From Flavobacteriales bacterium (lineage in GTDB: Bacteria > Bacteroidota > Bacteroidia > Flavobacteriales_F > PHOS-HE28), in assembly GCA_016703005.1 (NCBI GenBank), contig JADJCX010000010.1, positions 68,474 through 132,473 on the forward strand: DNA of 64,000 bases, given 5' to 3'. Positions 45,101 to 54,127 of this stretch are shown one piece after another. A program made the translations under genes and the position numbers. Positions within the stretch are counted from its first letter, which is position 1; each line of letters opens with the position of its first letter. A model generated the notes under the pieces. The model saw only the letters and a list, made by a program, of their open reading frames with translations, was not told the DNA's origin and ran no database searches.

Positions 45101-45872
45101 GCAATACTTGGCGCGTTGGCAGGATTGCTCCCCGAGCGTGAAGCTGCGCACCATACTGCAAGGCGCATTCGATGCGAACACGGGGTTGATGCGCGATGAC
45201 TTGCGTGTGCAAAGCCTCATACCGGCCATGGAACCGTTCACCGCGCTGGGCTTCACCCATGCTGGTGGGGGCGGTGGGGAGGTGGTCCCGCCTGCGTTGC
45301 TCGCTGTAACCGGGCAGAACGCGATCGTTGATTGGGTGTTGGTGGAACTGCGGAACAAGAACAACAGCTCGCAGATCCTTGCCACGCGCAGTGCCCTCTT
45401 GCAACGTGACGGCGATATCGTGGGCACCGACGGCTACCGCCGATTGCTCTTCAGCGTGGCCACGGACAACTACTTCGTTGCCGTGCGGCACCGCAACCAC
45501 TTCGGTACCATGACCAGCACCAGCCAGCTGCTGAACAAGGATGAACGGTCCATCGACTTCACCTTGGCCGCTACACCCACGTACGGTGTGGATGGACGTA
45601 CGACCCTGGCCAATGGCAAGTGGGCACTCCGGAGCGGCAACGTATTCCTCGACGACGCGGTGAAATACACCGGTACCGACAACGACCGCGACCCCATCCT
45701 TGTGCAAGTGGGCGGCCTGATACCAACGAACACCATGGTGGGCTACGTGCAAGCTGACGTCAACTTGGACGGGATGGTGAAGTACACCGGAACGCTGAAC
45801 GATCGTGATCCCATTCTGATCAACATCGGCGGTACGGTGCCCACGGCAACACGCACGGAGCAACTGCCATAG
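42180..45872 (+). CDS. Secreted PQQ-type sugar dehydrogenase with PKD, PA14 and C-terminal repeat module; frame broken three times
   Basis: About 1,230 residues when joined. A signal peptide ending TSAQ is followed by a glucose/sorbosone dehydrogenase-type beta-propeller (to about 43760), two PKD domains (W-N-F-G-D-G-T and W-D-F-G-D-G-T), a PA14 domain (about 44640-45110) and a C-terminal module from about 45127 with two K-Y-T-G-x-x-N-D-R-D-P-I-L repeats. The frame changes by one base three times: at the A run 42183-42185 just after the ATG, at the GG of 42283-42284 (P-P-G-F restored by one G), and near 42730-42750, where a few residues may also be missing. The open part from 42753 to 45872 is unbroken. 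It probably oxidises or binds sugars outside the cell. Confidence 0.85.
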
Positions 45873-45905
45873 GCTATTCATGGCAGCTGAGGAAGTCGAA
45901 GCAGG

Positions 45906-46070
45906 CTATCTCGGTTTGGAGCGTCCGATAGCGCGGAGGTATGCGTCCAGCGCAGTGCCGCGTTGCTCCGAAAGCACCGATGTCAGCACCGCTTTGGTAC
46001 CGGCATCCAACATCTTGTTCATCTGCTTGTCGTGCGTGCGGTCCGCGAATTTTTTCCCGATCGTTGCCAT
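45906..46070 (-). CDS. Small hypothetical protein
   Basis: A 54-residue basic protein beginning MATIGKKFADRTHDKQMNKM, predicted to be helical. It fills a gap between the sugar dehydrogenase and the TonB receptor gene. A longer frame starting at 46112 or 46181 is possible but overlaps the receptor's upstream end. I see no family. Moderate to low confidence that it is translated. Confidence 0.4.
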   Translation of the reverse strand: MATIGKKFADRTHDKQMNKMLDAGTKAVLTSVLSEQRGTALDAYLRAIGRSKPR

Positions 46071-46126
46071 GGTGTGTGGGTGTTGATCCGTTGTTCCTGA
46101 CCGATGTGCCATGATGACTCTGCTGT

Positions 46127-48558
46127 TCAGAACCGGAACCTGAATCCGCCCTGCACCGTGCGGGGCAGGCCTGGGCGCCAACCCGCCGGGAGATCGCCTA
46201 CGGCGTACACGGCATCGAACAGGTTCTGCACGGTGCTGAATACCTCCGCATGGGTGCCCAACCGATAGGTGGCATCGGCGTCGATCGCGGTGTAGGCCGG
46301 TAATCCGCTCGATCCGTTCTCCGCTTGCGCTCCGGTTGCCGTTACGGTCCCGCCGACGTACACGACGCGGAAACCGATGCTGAACCGTCGTCCTTCAAGA
46401 GTTGCCCCCGCCTGCAGTTGATGCATCGGCGTAAAGGGGATCCGATCGCCTTCCAGCACTTGCCCCCACGGTTCGAACGTGCTGTTGAACGTGGAACTGA
46501 AGCGGGCATCGGTGAAGGTGTACGCAACGCGGATCGGCAAACTGAAACCATCACTGCGACCGTGCAACGGATCCTTCGTTGCGAACACTTCAACACCGGC
46601 CACCACGGCGGCACCGCCGTTGAACAAGTCGCCGCTGCCGGAGCCACCTGCTGCGGACAGGTCGGCGCCGAGCATTTGCGAATAGTCGTTGTAGAAACCG
46701 ATCACCTGCACCTCGGTACCCGCCGGGAACCAGCGCACGCCCGCTTCATAGTTGATGCTCTCTTCGGGCAGCGTGCCGGGATCGGCACCAGCAGGTGAGA
46801 ACCCCTTGTGCACTCCGGCGAAGGCCATCAGCGTCGGGTTCGCCCTCACGTCCACACTGATGCCGGGCAACCACACATCGCGGGTGTTGGAGGTGACCAC
46901 CAACGCCGCGCTCGTGCGGCCGGGATCCTGCTTTCCGTAGTTCTCGTCGCGCATTTCAATATGCTCCATGCGCAGCCCCGGATGTACACCGATGCGCCCG
47001 ATCGTGAGGTCGTATACCGCATGCCCTGCGAATGCCGTGGCCGATGCGATCCGATTGCTTTCGGTGCCCGGGGTGCCGGTGTTCGTCAACAGCATGTCGC
47101 CATCGCGCATGGCGAATCCGTCCACCCATTGGTAGCGGTCCATGTAGTCGTTGTGCAGTCGACCGCCCAGTTCGATCTTGTGCGTGGCGCGTTCGCGTTT
47201 CCAGTCTTGCGTGATCTGCAGTTGCACACCGCTCGTCTGGTAGTTGCGGTTGTTCGCCTTCACCTGTAAGGCATCGTCGGCGGAGGTGGCACCCGTGAGC
47301 GTGGCATATTCAACGGCATGTCGAAGAAGGGTCGTCGACGATGGACGAGATCGAGGTCTTGGTTCCGGCACTGTCTTTCACCTGGTCGAGCTTGTACCAG
47401 TTGCGGTACGTGTTGGTGCGGTAGGCCGTAACACCGAGCTGCGGACCTTGTGGGATCCGCACCACGTATTGCGCGCTCAACAGGTCGTGTTCCACTTCCA
47501 TGCGGTCCTTCGCGGAAGCCGCATACCGACGGTACGGTGTAGCGGCGAAGTCCTCGGTCGTCAGCCCGAGGTACGTTTCGTTGCTCTCTTCCTTGGTAAG
47601 TCCCGCCTTCACCACGAGGGCCATCGGCAGCGGGGCGTTGTCCGCGTTCTTCCAGCGCAGTTTCACCACGTGGTCCTGCTTGCTGAAGCCCGTGTTGCCG
47701 CCATTGTCCAGTTCCTTGAACCCCTCGGCCGATCCCTGCACCGATTCAACGAGCACCGCCACCGGTCCTTGCACCGTGCCCGCGTGCGCATGCATGTTCA
47801 GCATGCCGTGACTTCCACCCCACAAGGCCACCTTGCCGGCGGTGCGTTGGGGCAAGGGCGTGCTGATGAAGTTGATGGCACCACCGGTGGAGAGCGGCCC
47901 GTAGCGGAGTTGGCTGCTGCCCTTCACCACCTCCACGGCGTGCATGCGCGCGATGGATGGGAACCAATACGCAGCAGGCGAAGCGTAAGGGGCCGGTGCC
48001 ATCAACACCCCATCCTCCATCATGGTGATCTTGCTGCTGCGCTCCGAGCCGGTGCCGCGCAACCCGATGTTGGGACGAAGGCCGAAGCCATCTTCCTCTT
48101 GGATGCTGACGCCCGGTACCGACCGCAGCATGCGGTGCGGATCGGTATAGCCACTACGTTGGATCTCGCGCGGACCGATGTACCATGCGGAGCCGGGCAT
48201 GCTGCGCGATGGACCGCTACCGCCCGTGATGCTGCTGGTGGTCCGGAATGCCGGGCAGGTCGGTGACGCGCTCTTGCACCGTGAGCCGCACGGCGCCGGT
48301 GCCGGGCGTGCGCACCGTTACGGTGGTGAACCCCGGACCGGTGACGGTTAGATCCGTGCTATCGGCCGTTGCGGATGCGATGGTGAAGCCACCGTTCGCG
48401 TCGGTGAGCGTGGAGGTGGTTCCGTTGGACACGGTAACGAACGGAACACCAGTGCCATCGATCGCCACCACCGCTCCGCTGATGGTCTGCGATTGGGAAC
48501 GGGCCTTCTGTGAAAGGACGACAACGAGTACGACGAGGAACGTGCGGAACAACGACAT
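46127..48558 (-). CDS. FecA-like TonB-dependent receptor, frame broken twice
   Basis: About 810 residues when joined: an outer-membrane receptor for siderophores or metal chelates. The N terminus has a signal peptide and a carboxypeptidase-like regulatory domain (I-S-G-A-V-V-A-I-D-G-T-G-V-P-F-V-T). The plug carries G-F-G-L-R-P-N-I-G-L-R-G-T-G and M-M-E-D-G-V-L-M-A-P-A-P-Y, typical of FecA relatives. The barrel ends with the terminal aromatic strand G-G-F-R-F-R-F. Breaks lie near 48215-48235 and near 47325-47345; each needs either one base removed or two added, unlike most other breaks in the window. It may be a real pseudogene or an assembly error. Confidence 0.82.
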
Positions 48559-48668
48559 GGATCTTCTTTAGGGTGCGCAAAAGAGGATCGCCCGTCACCC
48601 CGGGCCAATACCATGATCGTAGTAATCGGTGGTCCAACGATCAACAAACGGGAGTTGGATCGCCCTTC

Positions 48669-48676
48669 TACATTTA
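48669..48676 (+). promoter_or_regulatory. Possible -7 promoter box (TACATTTA)
   Basis: TACATTTA ends four bases before the GTG start at 48681 of the PAP2 gene. Confidence 0.4.
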
Positions 48677-48680
48677 GCGC

Positions 48681-49331
48681 GTGACGAACCGCGCGCTGCT
48701 TCCGTTCTTGATCGTGCTGCTGGCCTGGTGCGGCGTGGCGGCAGGGCTCATGATGGGCAATTCGCAGTTGGAACTGCACCTGCGCATCAACAGTGCCTTG
48801 CCCCAATGGGCCGATCCGATCTTCCGGTACGGTACGCACATCGCCGATGGCTACCTCACAGCCGTTGTAGCGCTTGCGCTGTTGTGGCGCAACTGGCGCA
48901 GTATGCTACTGGTGGCCACGGCATCGCTGCTCAGTTCGTTCATGGTGCAAACGCTTAAACGCAATGTTTTCGAGGCCCATCGTCCAGGCTATTACATCGA
49001 TCGCATGCCCGGGCTGCGCGTGCCGGACGGCGTGGAGCTGATGCACCATTTCAGTTTTCCCAGCGGGCACAGCACGGCGGCGTTCGCATTGTGCTTATCG
49101 CTGGCGTTGTTGATCAACCAACGAGGGTGGGCCATTGCGTTGGCGGTATTTGCGGTTTTGTTGGCCGGTAGTCGGGTGTGGCTCAGTCAGCACTTCACCG
49201 AGGATGTGGTGGCCGGTGCGCTGCTGGGTGTGTTCTGTGCATGGCTCATGCACGTCTTGCTGTTCGGCACGTGGCGCAACGTCGCTTGGTTGAACAAGTC
49301 GCCGTTCAGGAAACGCACCAACCCATTTTAG
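48681..49331 (+). CDS. PAP2 family membrane phosphatase
   Basis: A 216-residue integral-membrane phosphatase of the type-2 phosphatidic acid phosphatase family, acting on lipid phosphates such as undecaprenyl pyrophosphate or lipid A precursors. The three motifs are K-R-N-V-F-E-A-H-R-P, F-P-S-G-H-S-T and S-R-V-W-L-S-Q-H-F-T-E-D. Five to six hydrophobic segments are seen. The start is GTG at 48681, right after a -7-like box. It ends overlapping the convergent HMA-MauE gene by four bases. Confidence 0.9.
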   Translation: MTNRALLPFLIVLLAWCGVAAGLMMGNSQLELHLRINSALPQWADPIFRYGTHIADGYLTAVVALALLWRNWRSMLLVATASLLSSFMVQTLKRNVFEAHRPGYYIDRMPGLRVPDGVELMHHFSFPSGHSTAAFALCLSLALLINQRGWAIALAVFAVLLAGSRVWLSQHFTEDVVAGALLGVFCAWLMHVLLFGTWRNVAWLNKSPFRKRTNPF

Positions 49332-50053
49332 CCCACGAGCATGGCGGCCGCCATGCCCACCATCAGCAGGTCCTCAACGATAGTGACCGTGCTCATGGGC
49401 AGGTTGAACACCGCGCCCAAACATGCGCACCGGATCTTCTGCTTGTTCAGCACGCTTTGGATGGGGCCGATGGCACTGATGCCCATGACCACCACCGTGA
49501 TCCATGCCGTTGCGATCGGGTACAGCCCGGTAACATAGAGCACACCCAACGCCAGTTCAACGAACGGATAGACCGATCCCCATTGTGGCACGTGGCGCGC
49601 GATCGGGTCGTACATGCGATAGCTGCTGGCGAACCCGCGCACATCGAGCAGTTTGAAGAACGAGAAGCAGAGAAAGAAGCCCGCCATGAAGTGGCGCATC
49701 CACAGCATGCCGTCGAAGTCGGCAAGTGGCCACTGTGCCAGAATGGCAACCCCGGTGATGAACGCCCCGAGCAGGATCAGTGGGAAGTAGGTGGTGGCCG
49801 TTGGTGCTTCGGTTTCCACGGGCGGGGCAGGTGCGGGGTCCGTGACTTCTTCCGCCAGGGAGTACGAACCGGTCTTGGCCACAAGGCCACGCAAGCGTTC
49901 CTCGGGCACCGCACGCAAGAGGTCCAGTTCCACGGTCCCCGCTGAGGCGCTGACGAGGGCTTCGCGGATATCCGGCTCCATCATCAACGCTTTGCGCACG
50001 GTCTGTTCGCACGCGGCGCAGTGCATGCCGGTCACACGATACGTGCGCGTCAT
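49328..50053 (-). CDS. Heavy-metal-associated domain fused to MauE/DoxX-like membrane protein
   Basis: A 241-residue fusion. Residues 1-68 form an HMA domain with the metal-binding G-M-H-C-A-A-C-E motif. After a proline-rich linker (about 72-85) come four hydrophobic segments of the MauE/DoxX redox-associated type, with an R-C-A-C-L-G Cys pair near the C terminus. The combination suggests metal handling coupled to thiol redox at the membrane; no partner is proven. The ATG overlaps the stop of the upstream dehydrogenase gene (ATGA). Confidence 0.83.
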   Translation of the reverse strand: MTRTYRVTGMHCAACEQTVRKALMMEPDIREALVSASAGTVELDLLRAVPEERLRGLVAKTGSYSLAEEVTDPAPAPPVETEAPTATTYFPLILLGAFITGVAILAQWPLADFDGMLWMRHFMAGFFLCFSFFKLLDVRGFASSYRMYDPIARHVPQWGSVYPFVELALGVLYVTGLYPIATAWITVVVMGISAIGPIQSVLNKQKIRCACLGAVFNLPMSTVTIVEDLLMVGMAAAMLVG

Positions 50054-51167
50054 GGCTTCGTGTAGCCGATCCTGTAGATCATGTCGGCTGCATCATCGCT
50101 CACCAACAGGCTGCCGTCCTCGAGTTCCAACACATCCACGGGTCGGCCGGTCGCGGTGTTACCGCTCAACCAACCATCGGCGAAGACTTCCTGTGTCCAA
50201 CCACCGGCTCCGTCGGGCAGGGCCACTTTCACGCGGTAGCCGATAGGCGTGGAGCGGTTCCAACTGCCATGCTCGGCGATGAAGATGGCGTTGCGGTATT
50301 TCTCCGGGAACATCTTGCCGCGATAGAACTTCATGCCCAACGGCGCCACGTGCGGGCCGAGCTTCAGCACCGGTGCCGTGTAGTCCGCGCAATTCTTGCC
50401 CACCCCGAATTCCGGATCGAGCGTATCGCCTTGATGACAGAACGGAAAGCCGAAGTGTTCGCCCACGGTGGTGAGCGTGTTCAACTCGCAGTCCGGCATG
50501 TCGTTGCCCATCATGTCGCGACCGTTCTCGGTGAACCAGAATTGTCCCGTGCGCGATCCCAGTCGAAGCCCACGCTGTTGCGCACGCCGTGCGCTTCGAT
50601 CCGCAGGTCGGTGCCGTCGAGCTTCATGCTGGTGACCGTTGCGTAGATGCTGTCCTCGCGCAAGCACTCGTTGCAGGGCGCGCCCACAGGCACGTACAAC
50701 CGGTCGTCAGGGCCGATGGCGATGTACTTCCAACCGTGGTGCTTTTCCGTTGGGAACCGATCGAAGACCACCACGGGCTTGGGTGGCGCGGCCAGCTTGC
50801 TCTCAATGCTGTCATACCGCAGGATGCGGTGTACCTCGGCCACATACAGCGAACCGTTCTTGAAGGCCACGCCGTTCGGCATCACCAGGCCTTGCGCAAT
50901 GAGGTGCTGCGTCTCCGGCTTGCCGTCGAGGTCGTCGTCGCTCAGGGCGTACACGTTCTTGTCGCGGGTGCTCACGAACAAGGTGCCGCGCGTGCCGAAG
51001 CACATCTGGCGCGCACCATCCACCTTCTCGGCGTAGGCTTCAATGGTGAAGCCTTCCGGTAATTTGATGTCCTGCAACCGCGGGTCGCCACCGATCAAGG
51101 TGGGTTGGCATACGCCTGCAGTGAGCACCGCCGCGCAAAGCGGATAGAAAAGAAGCCGAGCGATCAT
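50050..51167 (-). CDS. Secreted PQQ-dependent sugar dehydrogenase-like protein, frame broken once
   Basis: About 373 residues when joined. It has an N-terminal signal-like segment, then beta-propeller blades of the glucose/sorbosone dehydrogenase family (I-K-L-P-E-G-F at the start, later L-Y-V-P-V-G-A-P-C-N-E-C, G-V-R-N-S-V-G-F-D-W, F-W-F-T-E-N-G-R-D and I-A-E-H-G-S-W-N-R-S). The frame breaks at 50549-50553, where one missing base (a G on the plus strand) separates R-N-S-V-G-F-D-W from T-G-Q-F-W-F-T-E-N. The stop overlaps the start of the HMA-MauE gene by four bases, so the two probably form an operon. Confidence 0.84.
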
Positions 51168-51204
51168 GGTACGAAGGAACGACGATCGTTATGGTCCTGT
51201 GCAC

Positions 51205-51861
51205 CGCCTCATCGCTAGGAGGCTCCGGGACGAAGCGATCCATGTGCTGTTGTGCCGGAACACAGTAGCCGTGCCCACGCTGGCTTGAGTTTGGATCGCC
51301 ACGGACCTATGAAGGTCCTCGCGATGACGTGCATGCACCTCGTCATCGCGAGGAGGAACGACGAAGCGATCCATGTGCTGTTGTGCCGGAACACAGTAGC
51401 CTTGCCCACGCTGGCTTGAGTTTGGATCGCCACGGACCATGAAGGTCCTCGCGATGACGTGCATGCACCTCGTCATCGCGAGGAGGAACGACGAAGCGAT
51501 CCATGGGCTGTTGTGCCGGAACACAGTAGCCGTGCCCACGCTGGCTTGAGTTTGGATCGCCACGGACCTATGAAGGTCCTCGCGATGACGTGCATGCACC
51601 TCGTCATCGCGAGGAGGAACGACGAAGCGATCCATGGGCTGTTGTGCCGGAACACACTAGCCGTGCCCGAGCAAGCTTTCGCTTGGATCGCCACGCGCCT
51701 ATGAAGGTCCTCGCGATGACGTGCATGCACCTCGTCATCGCGAGGAGGAACGACGAAGCGATCCATGGGCTGTTGTGCCGGAACACATTAGCCGTGCCCG
51801 AGCAAACTTCCGCTTGGATCGCCACGCGCCTATGAAGTCGCTCGCGATGACGCGCGTGCGG
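51205..51861. repeat. Tandem array of a 131-bp palindromic unit, about five copies
   Basis: Units start near 51205, 51339, 51469, 51600 and 51731; the middle three measure 130, 131 and 131 bases. Units 2-4 begin with CGTCATCGCGAGGA and end with its exact complement; copy 1 is diverged at its left arm and copy 5 at its right arm. Each unit therefore carries a long inverted repeat, and each junction forms a hairpin around TGCATGCA. Copies 1-3 share the internal segment ending CTTGAGTTTGGATCGCC; copies 4-5 differ there. The open frames crossing the array are by-products of the repeat. It fills the gap between the sugar dehydrogenase and selD. No spacers, so not CRISPR. Confidence 0.92.
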
Positions 51862-51870
51862 ATCACCGCG

Positions 51871-52923
51871 CTAAACCACCGTGATCACCGGCCCCTCCGC
51901 GCGTGGGAACATTCGCCCGATGACCTGGTGCGGCAGTCCTGCTTGCGCGAGCAGCGCACCGAGCTCACCGGCCTTCACCGGATCCACAGCGATCAGCAGG
52001 CCGCCGCTGGTCTCCGGATCCGCCAGCATGAACATGCGCTCCATGGTACTGGCACCCGCAACGTTGTGGCCGTAGCTCTTCCAGTTGCGCAACGCTCCGT
52101 CGGGGTAACAGCCTTGTGCGATCAACACCTTGGCGTGGGCGATCATCGGCACCGCGTCGTAGTCCAGTTGGGCGTTGAGGCCCGAACCGTTGCACATCTC
52201 CAGCAGGTGCCCGAGCAGCCCGAATCCCGTGACATCCGTAAGGGCATGCACGTGCGGGAGCGTTCCGAGCACATGGCCGATCGTGTTCAACCGTGCCATG
52301 CTGTCGAGCATCACGCGCTTGTTCCTCGGGCAGTATCCCCGTTTCTGTCCTGTGCTCAGGATGCCAACCCCCAAGGGTTTGGTGAGGAAGAGCACATCGC
52401 CGTGCTGCGCCGTGTCGTTGCGTTTGATGTGGGTCTTCGGCACTTCGCCGGTAACGGCCAAGCCGAAGAACGGTTCGGGCGCGTCGATGCTGTGGCCACC
52501 GGCCAAGGGGATGCCCGCATCATGGCATACTTGTCTGCCGCCCTCCACGACCCGTTGCGCCAATTCCGGCCCCAGCTTCTCGATCGGCCAACCGAGTATG
52601 GCAACGGCCAGCAGCGGCTTGCCGCCCATGGCGTACACATCGCTCAAGGCGTTGGTGGCGGCAATGCGCCCGAAGTCGTAGGCGTCGTCCACAATGGGGG
52701 AGAAGAAGTCGGTGGTGCTGATGATGCACCGGCCATCGGCCAGTTCGTACACAGCGGCATCGTCGCGACTGCCATAGCCCACCAAGAGTTTCGGATCGGG
52801 CAAGGTGCCCAAGGCGCTCTTCAGGATCAGCTCCAGCTGCGCGGGTGCGATCTTGCAGCCACAACCGGCGCCATGACTGTATTGCGTGAGCCTGATCGGT
52901 TCAGGCGTGGTGGTGCTGTGCAT
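51871..52923 (-). CDS. selD: Selenide, water dikinase
   Basis: A 350-residue enzyme making selenophosphate from selenide and ATP. The active-site region is S-H-G-A-G-C-G-C-K, with Cys rather than selenocysteine. The Asp-rich ATP/metal segments S-R-D-D-A-A-V-Y, T-D-F-F-S-P-I-V-D-D, A-G-G-H-S-I-D and D-V-T-G-F-G-L-L-G-H are present, and D-P-E-T-S-G-G-L-L comes near the end. It overlaps the end of mnmH by 23 bases, indicating one operon. Confidence 0.95.
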   Translation of the reverse strand: MHSTTTPEPIRLTQYSHGAGCGCKIAPAQLELILKSALGTLPDPKLLVGYGSRDDAAVYELADGRCIISTTDFFSPIVDDAYDFGRIAATNALSDVYAMGGKPLLAVAILGWPIEKLGPELAQRVVEGGRQVCHDAGIPLAGGHSIDAPEPFFGLAVTGEVPKTHIKRNDTAQHGDVLFLTKPLGVGILSTGQKRGYCPRNKRVMLDSMARLNTIGHVLGTLPHVHALTDVTGFGLLGHLLEMCNGSGLNAQLDYDAVPMIAHAKVLIAQGCYPDGALRNWKSYGHNVAGASTMERMFMLADPETSGGLLIAVDPVKAGELGALLAQAGLPHQVIGRMFPRAEGPVITVV

Positions 52924-53932
52924 TGTGTTGGATCACGCGTTGCGCGAGGCCGCGAAGGTCGTTGGCGCTGGCCGGTAGGCGCAGCACGCGCGCCGGGTCG
53001 CGCTTGGAGGTGCCGTGGCCGTAGGTCTTGTCGTAGTAGGTGAGCGTGATGATGGCCACCGTGTAGAGGTCGCCTACTTCCAAGGCTTGTAGCGCTGCTT
53101 TGCAATGCTGTGGACCCAAGCGTTTGCCGATGCGCACGACGGCTTCGGCCAGTTCCTCCTTCGGGTACTTGCCGTAGTCCACCACCAAGCGCGCGGCGCG
53201 CTCTTCCATGGGCATCTCGGCGAAGTACAACAGCGCGGCGCGCATGTGCGCGAAGAAGGCATCGGGGATCTTCACCCGGCCGATCAGCATGCTCTCGTCC
53301 TCCAGCCACAGCGGCTTGGTGGTGTCGATGCCTTGCACGGCGTGCCACAACAGGTTCTCGAAGTGTTCGGTGCTGGGCTGCGGCCCTTCGCCGATGGCGC
53401 CGAAGCTCGATCCCTTGTGGTGCGCCAACGCTTCCAGATCGATCACCTGCTGGCCCAACGAGCGCAGGTGCTTGAGCGTTTCCGTTTTGCCGGTGCCGGT
53501 GTATCCGCCGAGCACGCGTAGTTCCAACGGATTGCACAGTTCGGCCTGCACATGTGTGCGGAAGCCTTTGTAGCCGCGCTTCAGGGTGCTCACTTCCGCG
53601 AAGCCCGCCTTGTCCAGCAGCCAGGCCACGCTGCCGCTGCGTTCGCCACCACGCCAGCAATGCACGCGGATCTTTCCGTCGGGCGCCAAGGCGCGCGCCT
53701 GCTCCACGATGGTGGCCATCTTCGGACCCACGATGCGCAGGCCCTCCAGCACGGCCGCATCGCGTCCCACCTGCTTGTACAAGGTGCCCACCACGGCACG
53801 CTCCTCATCGGTAAAGAGCGGCTGACTTGTCGCACCGGGGATATGCCCGCGCGCGAATTCACCGGGCGAACGCACATCGATGATGGGCGTGTGCAACGCA
53901 AGGAAATCGGCGATGTGCAAGGCGCGGAGCAT
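52901..53932 (-). CDS. mnmH: tRNA 2-selenouridine synthase
   Basis: A 343-residue enzyme (also called SelU or YbbB) that replaces sulfur by selenium in the wobble uridine of some tRNAs, using selenophosphate. Residues about 8-125 are a rhodanese domain with the catalytic Cys in V-H-C-W-R-G-G-E-R-S-G-S. The second domain has a P-loop G-G-Y-T-G-T-G-K-T-E. The ATG at 53932 fits the family (D-F-L-A-L-H-T-P-I-I-D-V-R-S-P-G-E-F). It is first in the operon, with selD following. Confidence 0.95.
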   Translation of the reverse strand: MLRALHIADFLALHTPIIDVRSPGEFARGHIPGATSQPLFTDEERAVVGTLYKQVGRDAAVLEGLRIVGPKMATIVEQARALAPDGKIRVHCWRGGERSGSVAWLLDKAGFAEVSTLKRGYKGFRTHVQAELCNPLELRVLGGYTGTGKTETLKHLRSLGQQVIDLEALAHHKGSSFGAIGEGPQPSTEHFENLLWHAVQGIDTTKPLWLEDESMLIGRVKIPDAFFAHMRAALLYFAEMPMEERAARLVVDYGKYPKEELAEAVVRIGKRLGPQHCKAALQALEVGDLYTVAIITLTYYDKTYGHGTSKRDPARVLRLPASANDLRGLAQRVIQHNAQHHHA

Positions 53933-53939
53933 GGGCCGC

Positions 53940-53947
53940 CGAAAGTA
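53940..53947 (-). promoter_or_regulatory. Probable -7 box directly before mnmH (TACTTTCG)
   Basis: Minus-strand TACTTTCG lies seven bases upstream of the mnmH ATG, so the transcript would be leaderless or nearly so. Confidence 0.45.
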
Positions 53948-53988
53948 GATGGCCCGGCTATCCGGGGGTGTTGCTTCCGCAGATGGCG

Positions 53989-54063
53989 CAGATGACGCAG
54001 ATGAATGCGGAGGGGCGGATAACCTCAACTCTTGGATCTTATCGGTGTCATCTGCGTGATCTG
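53989..54063. repeat. Intergenic inverted repeat with CAGATGACGCAGATGA arms
   Basis: Left arm 53989-54004 and right arm 54048-54063 match as reverse complements at 15 of 16 positions, and the left arm is preceded by a further GCAGATGGCG copy. It looks like a dispersed intergenic repeat element. It lies upstream of mnmH and downstream of the small membrane protein gene. Confidence 0.6.
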
Positions 54064-54077
54064 TGGACACCAAAGCA

Positions 54078-54110
54078 GAAGGCCCGGCATGCACAGCACG
54101 CCGGGCCTTC
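54078..54110 (-). terminator. Hairpin terminator of the small membrane protein gene
   Basis: An 11-base stem (GAAGGCCCGGC and its complement) with an 11-base loop, 17 bases past the end of the gene at 54128 and followed on the minus strand by a short T run. Confidence 0.65.
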
Positions 54111-54127
54111 GCGGGATCACTGCACCA

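Noticed and set aside
44547..45881. A 444-codon minus-strand frame across the end of the sugar dehydrogenase
   Set aside because: It is antisense to PA14 and the shared C-terminal module, which is conserved at protein level on the plus strand.
51189..51835. Several short open frames within the tandem array
   Set aside because: They repeat the same residues with the period of the DNA repeat on both strands and are by-products of the array.
51205..51861. Array considered as CRISPR
   Set aside because: The repeated unit is 131 bases with no unique spacers and has inverted ends; no cas genes are nearby.
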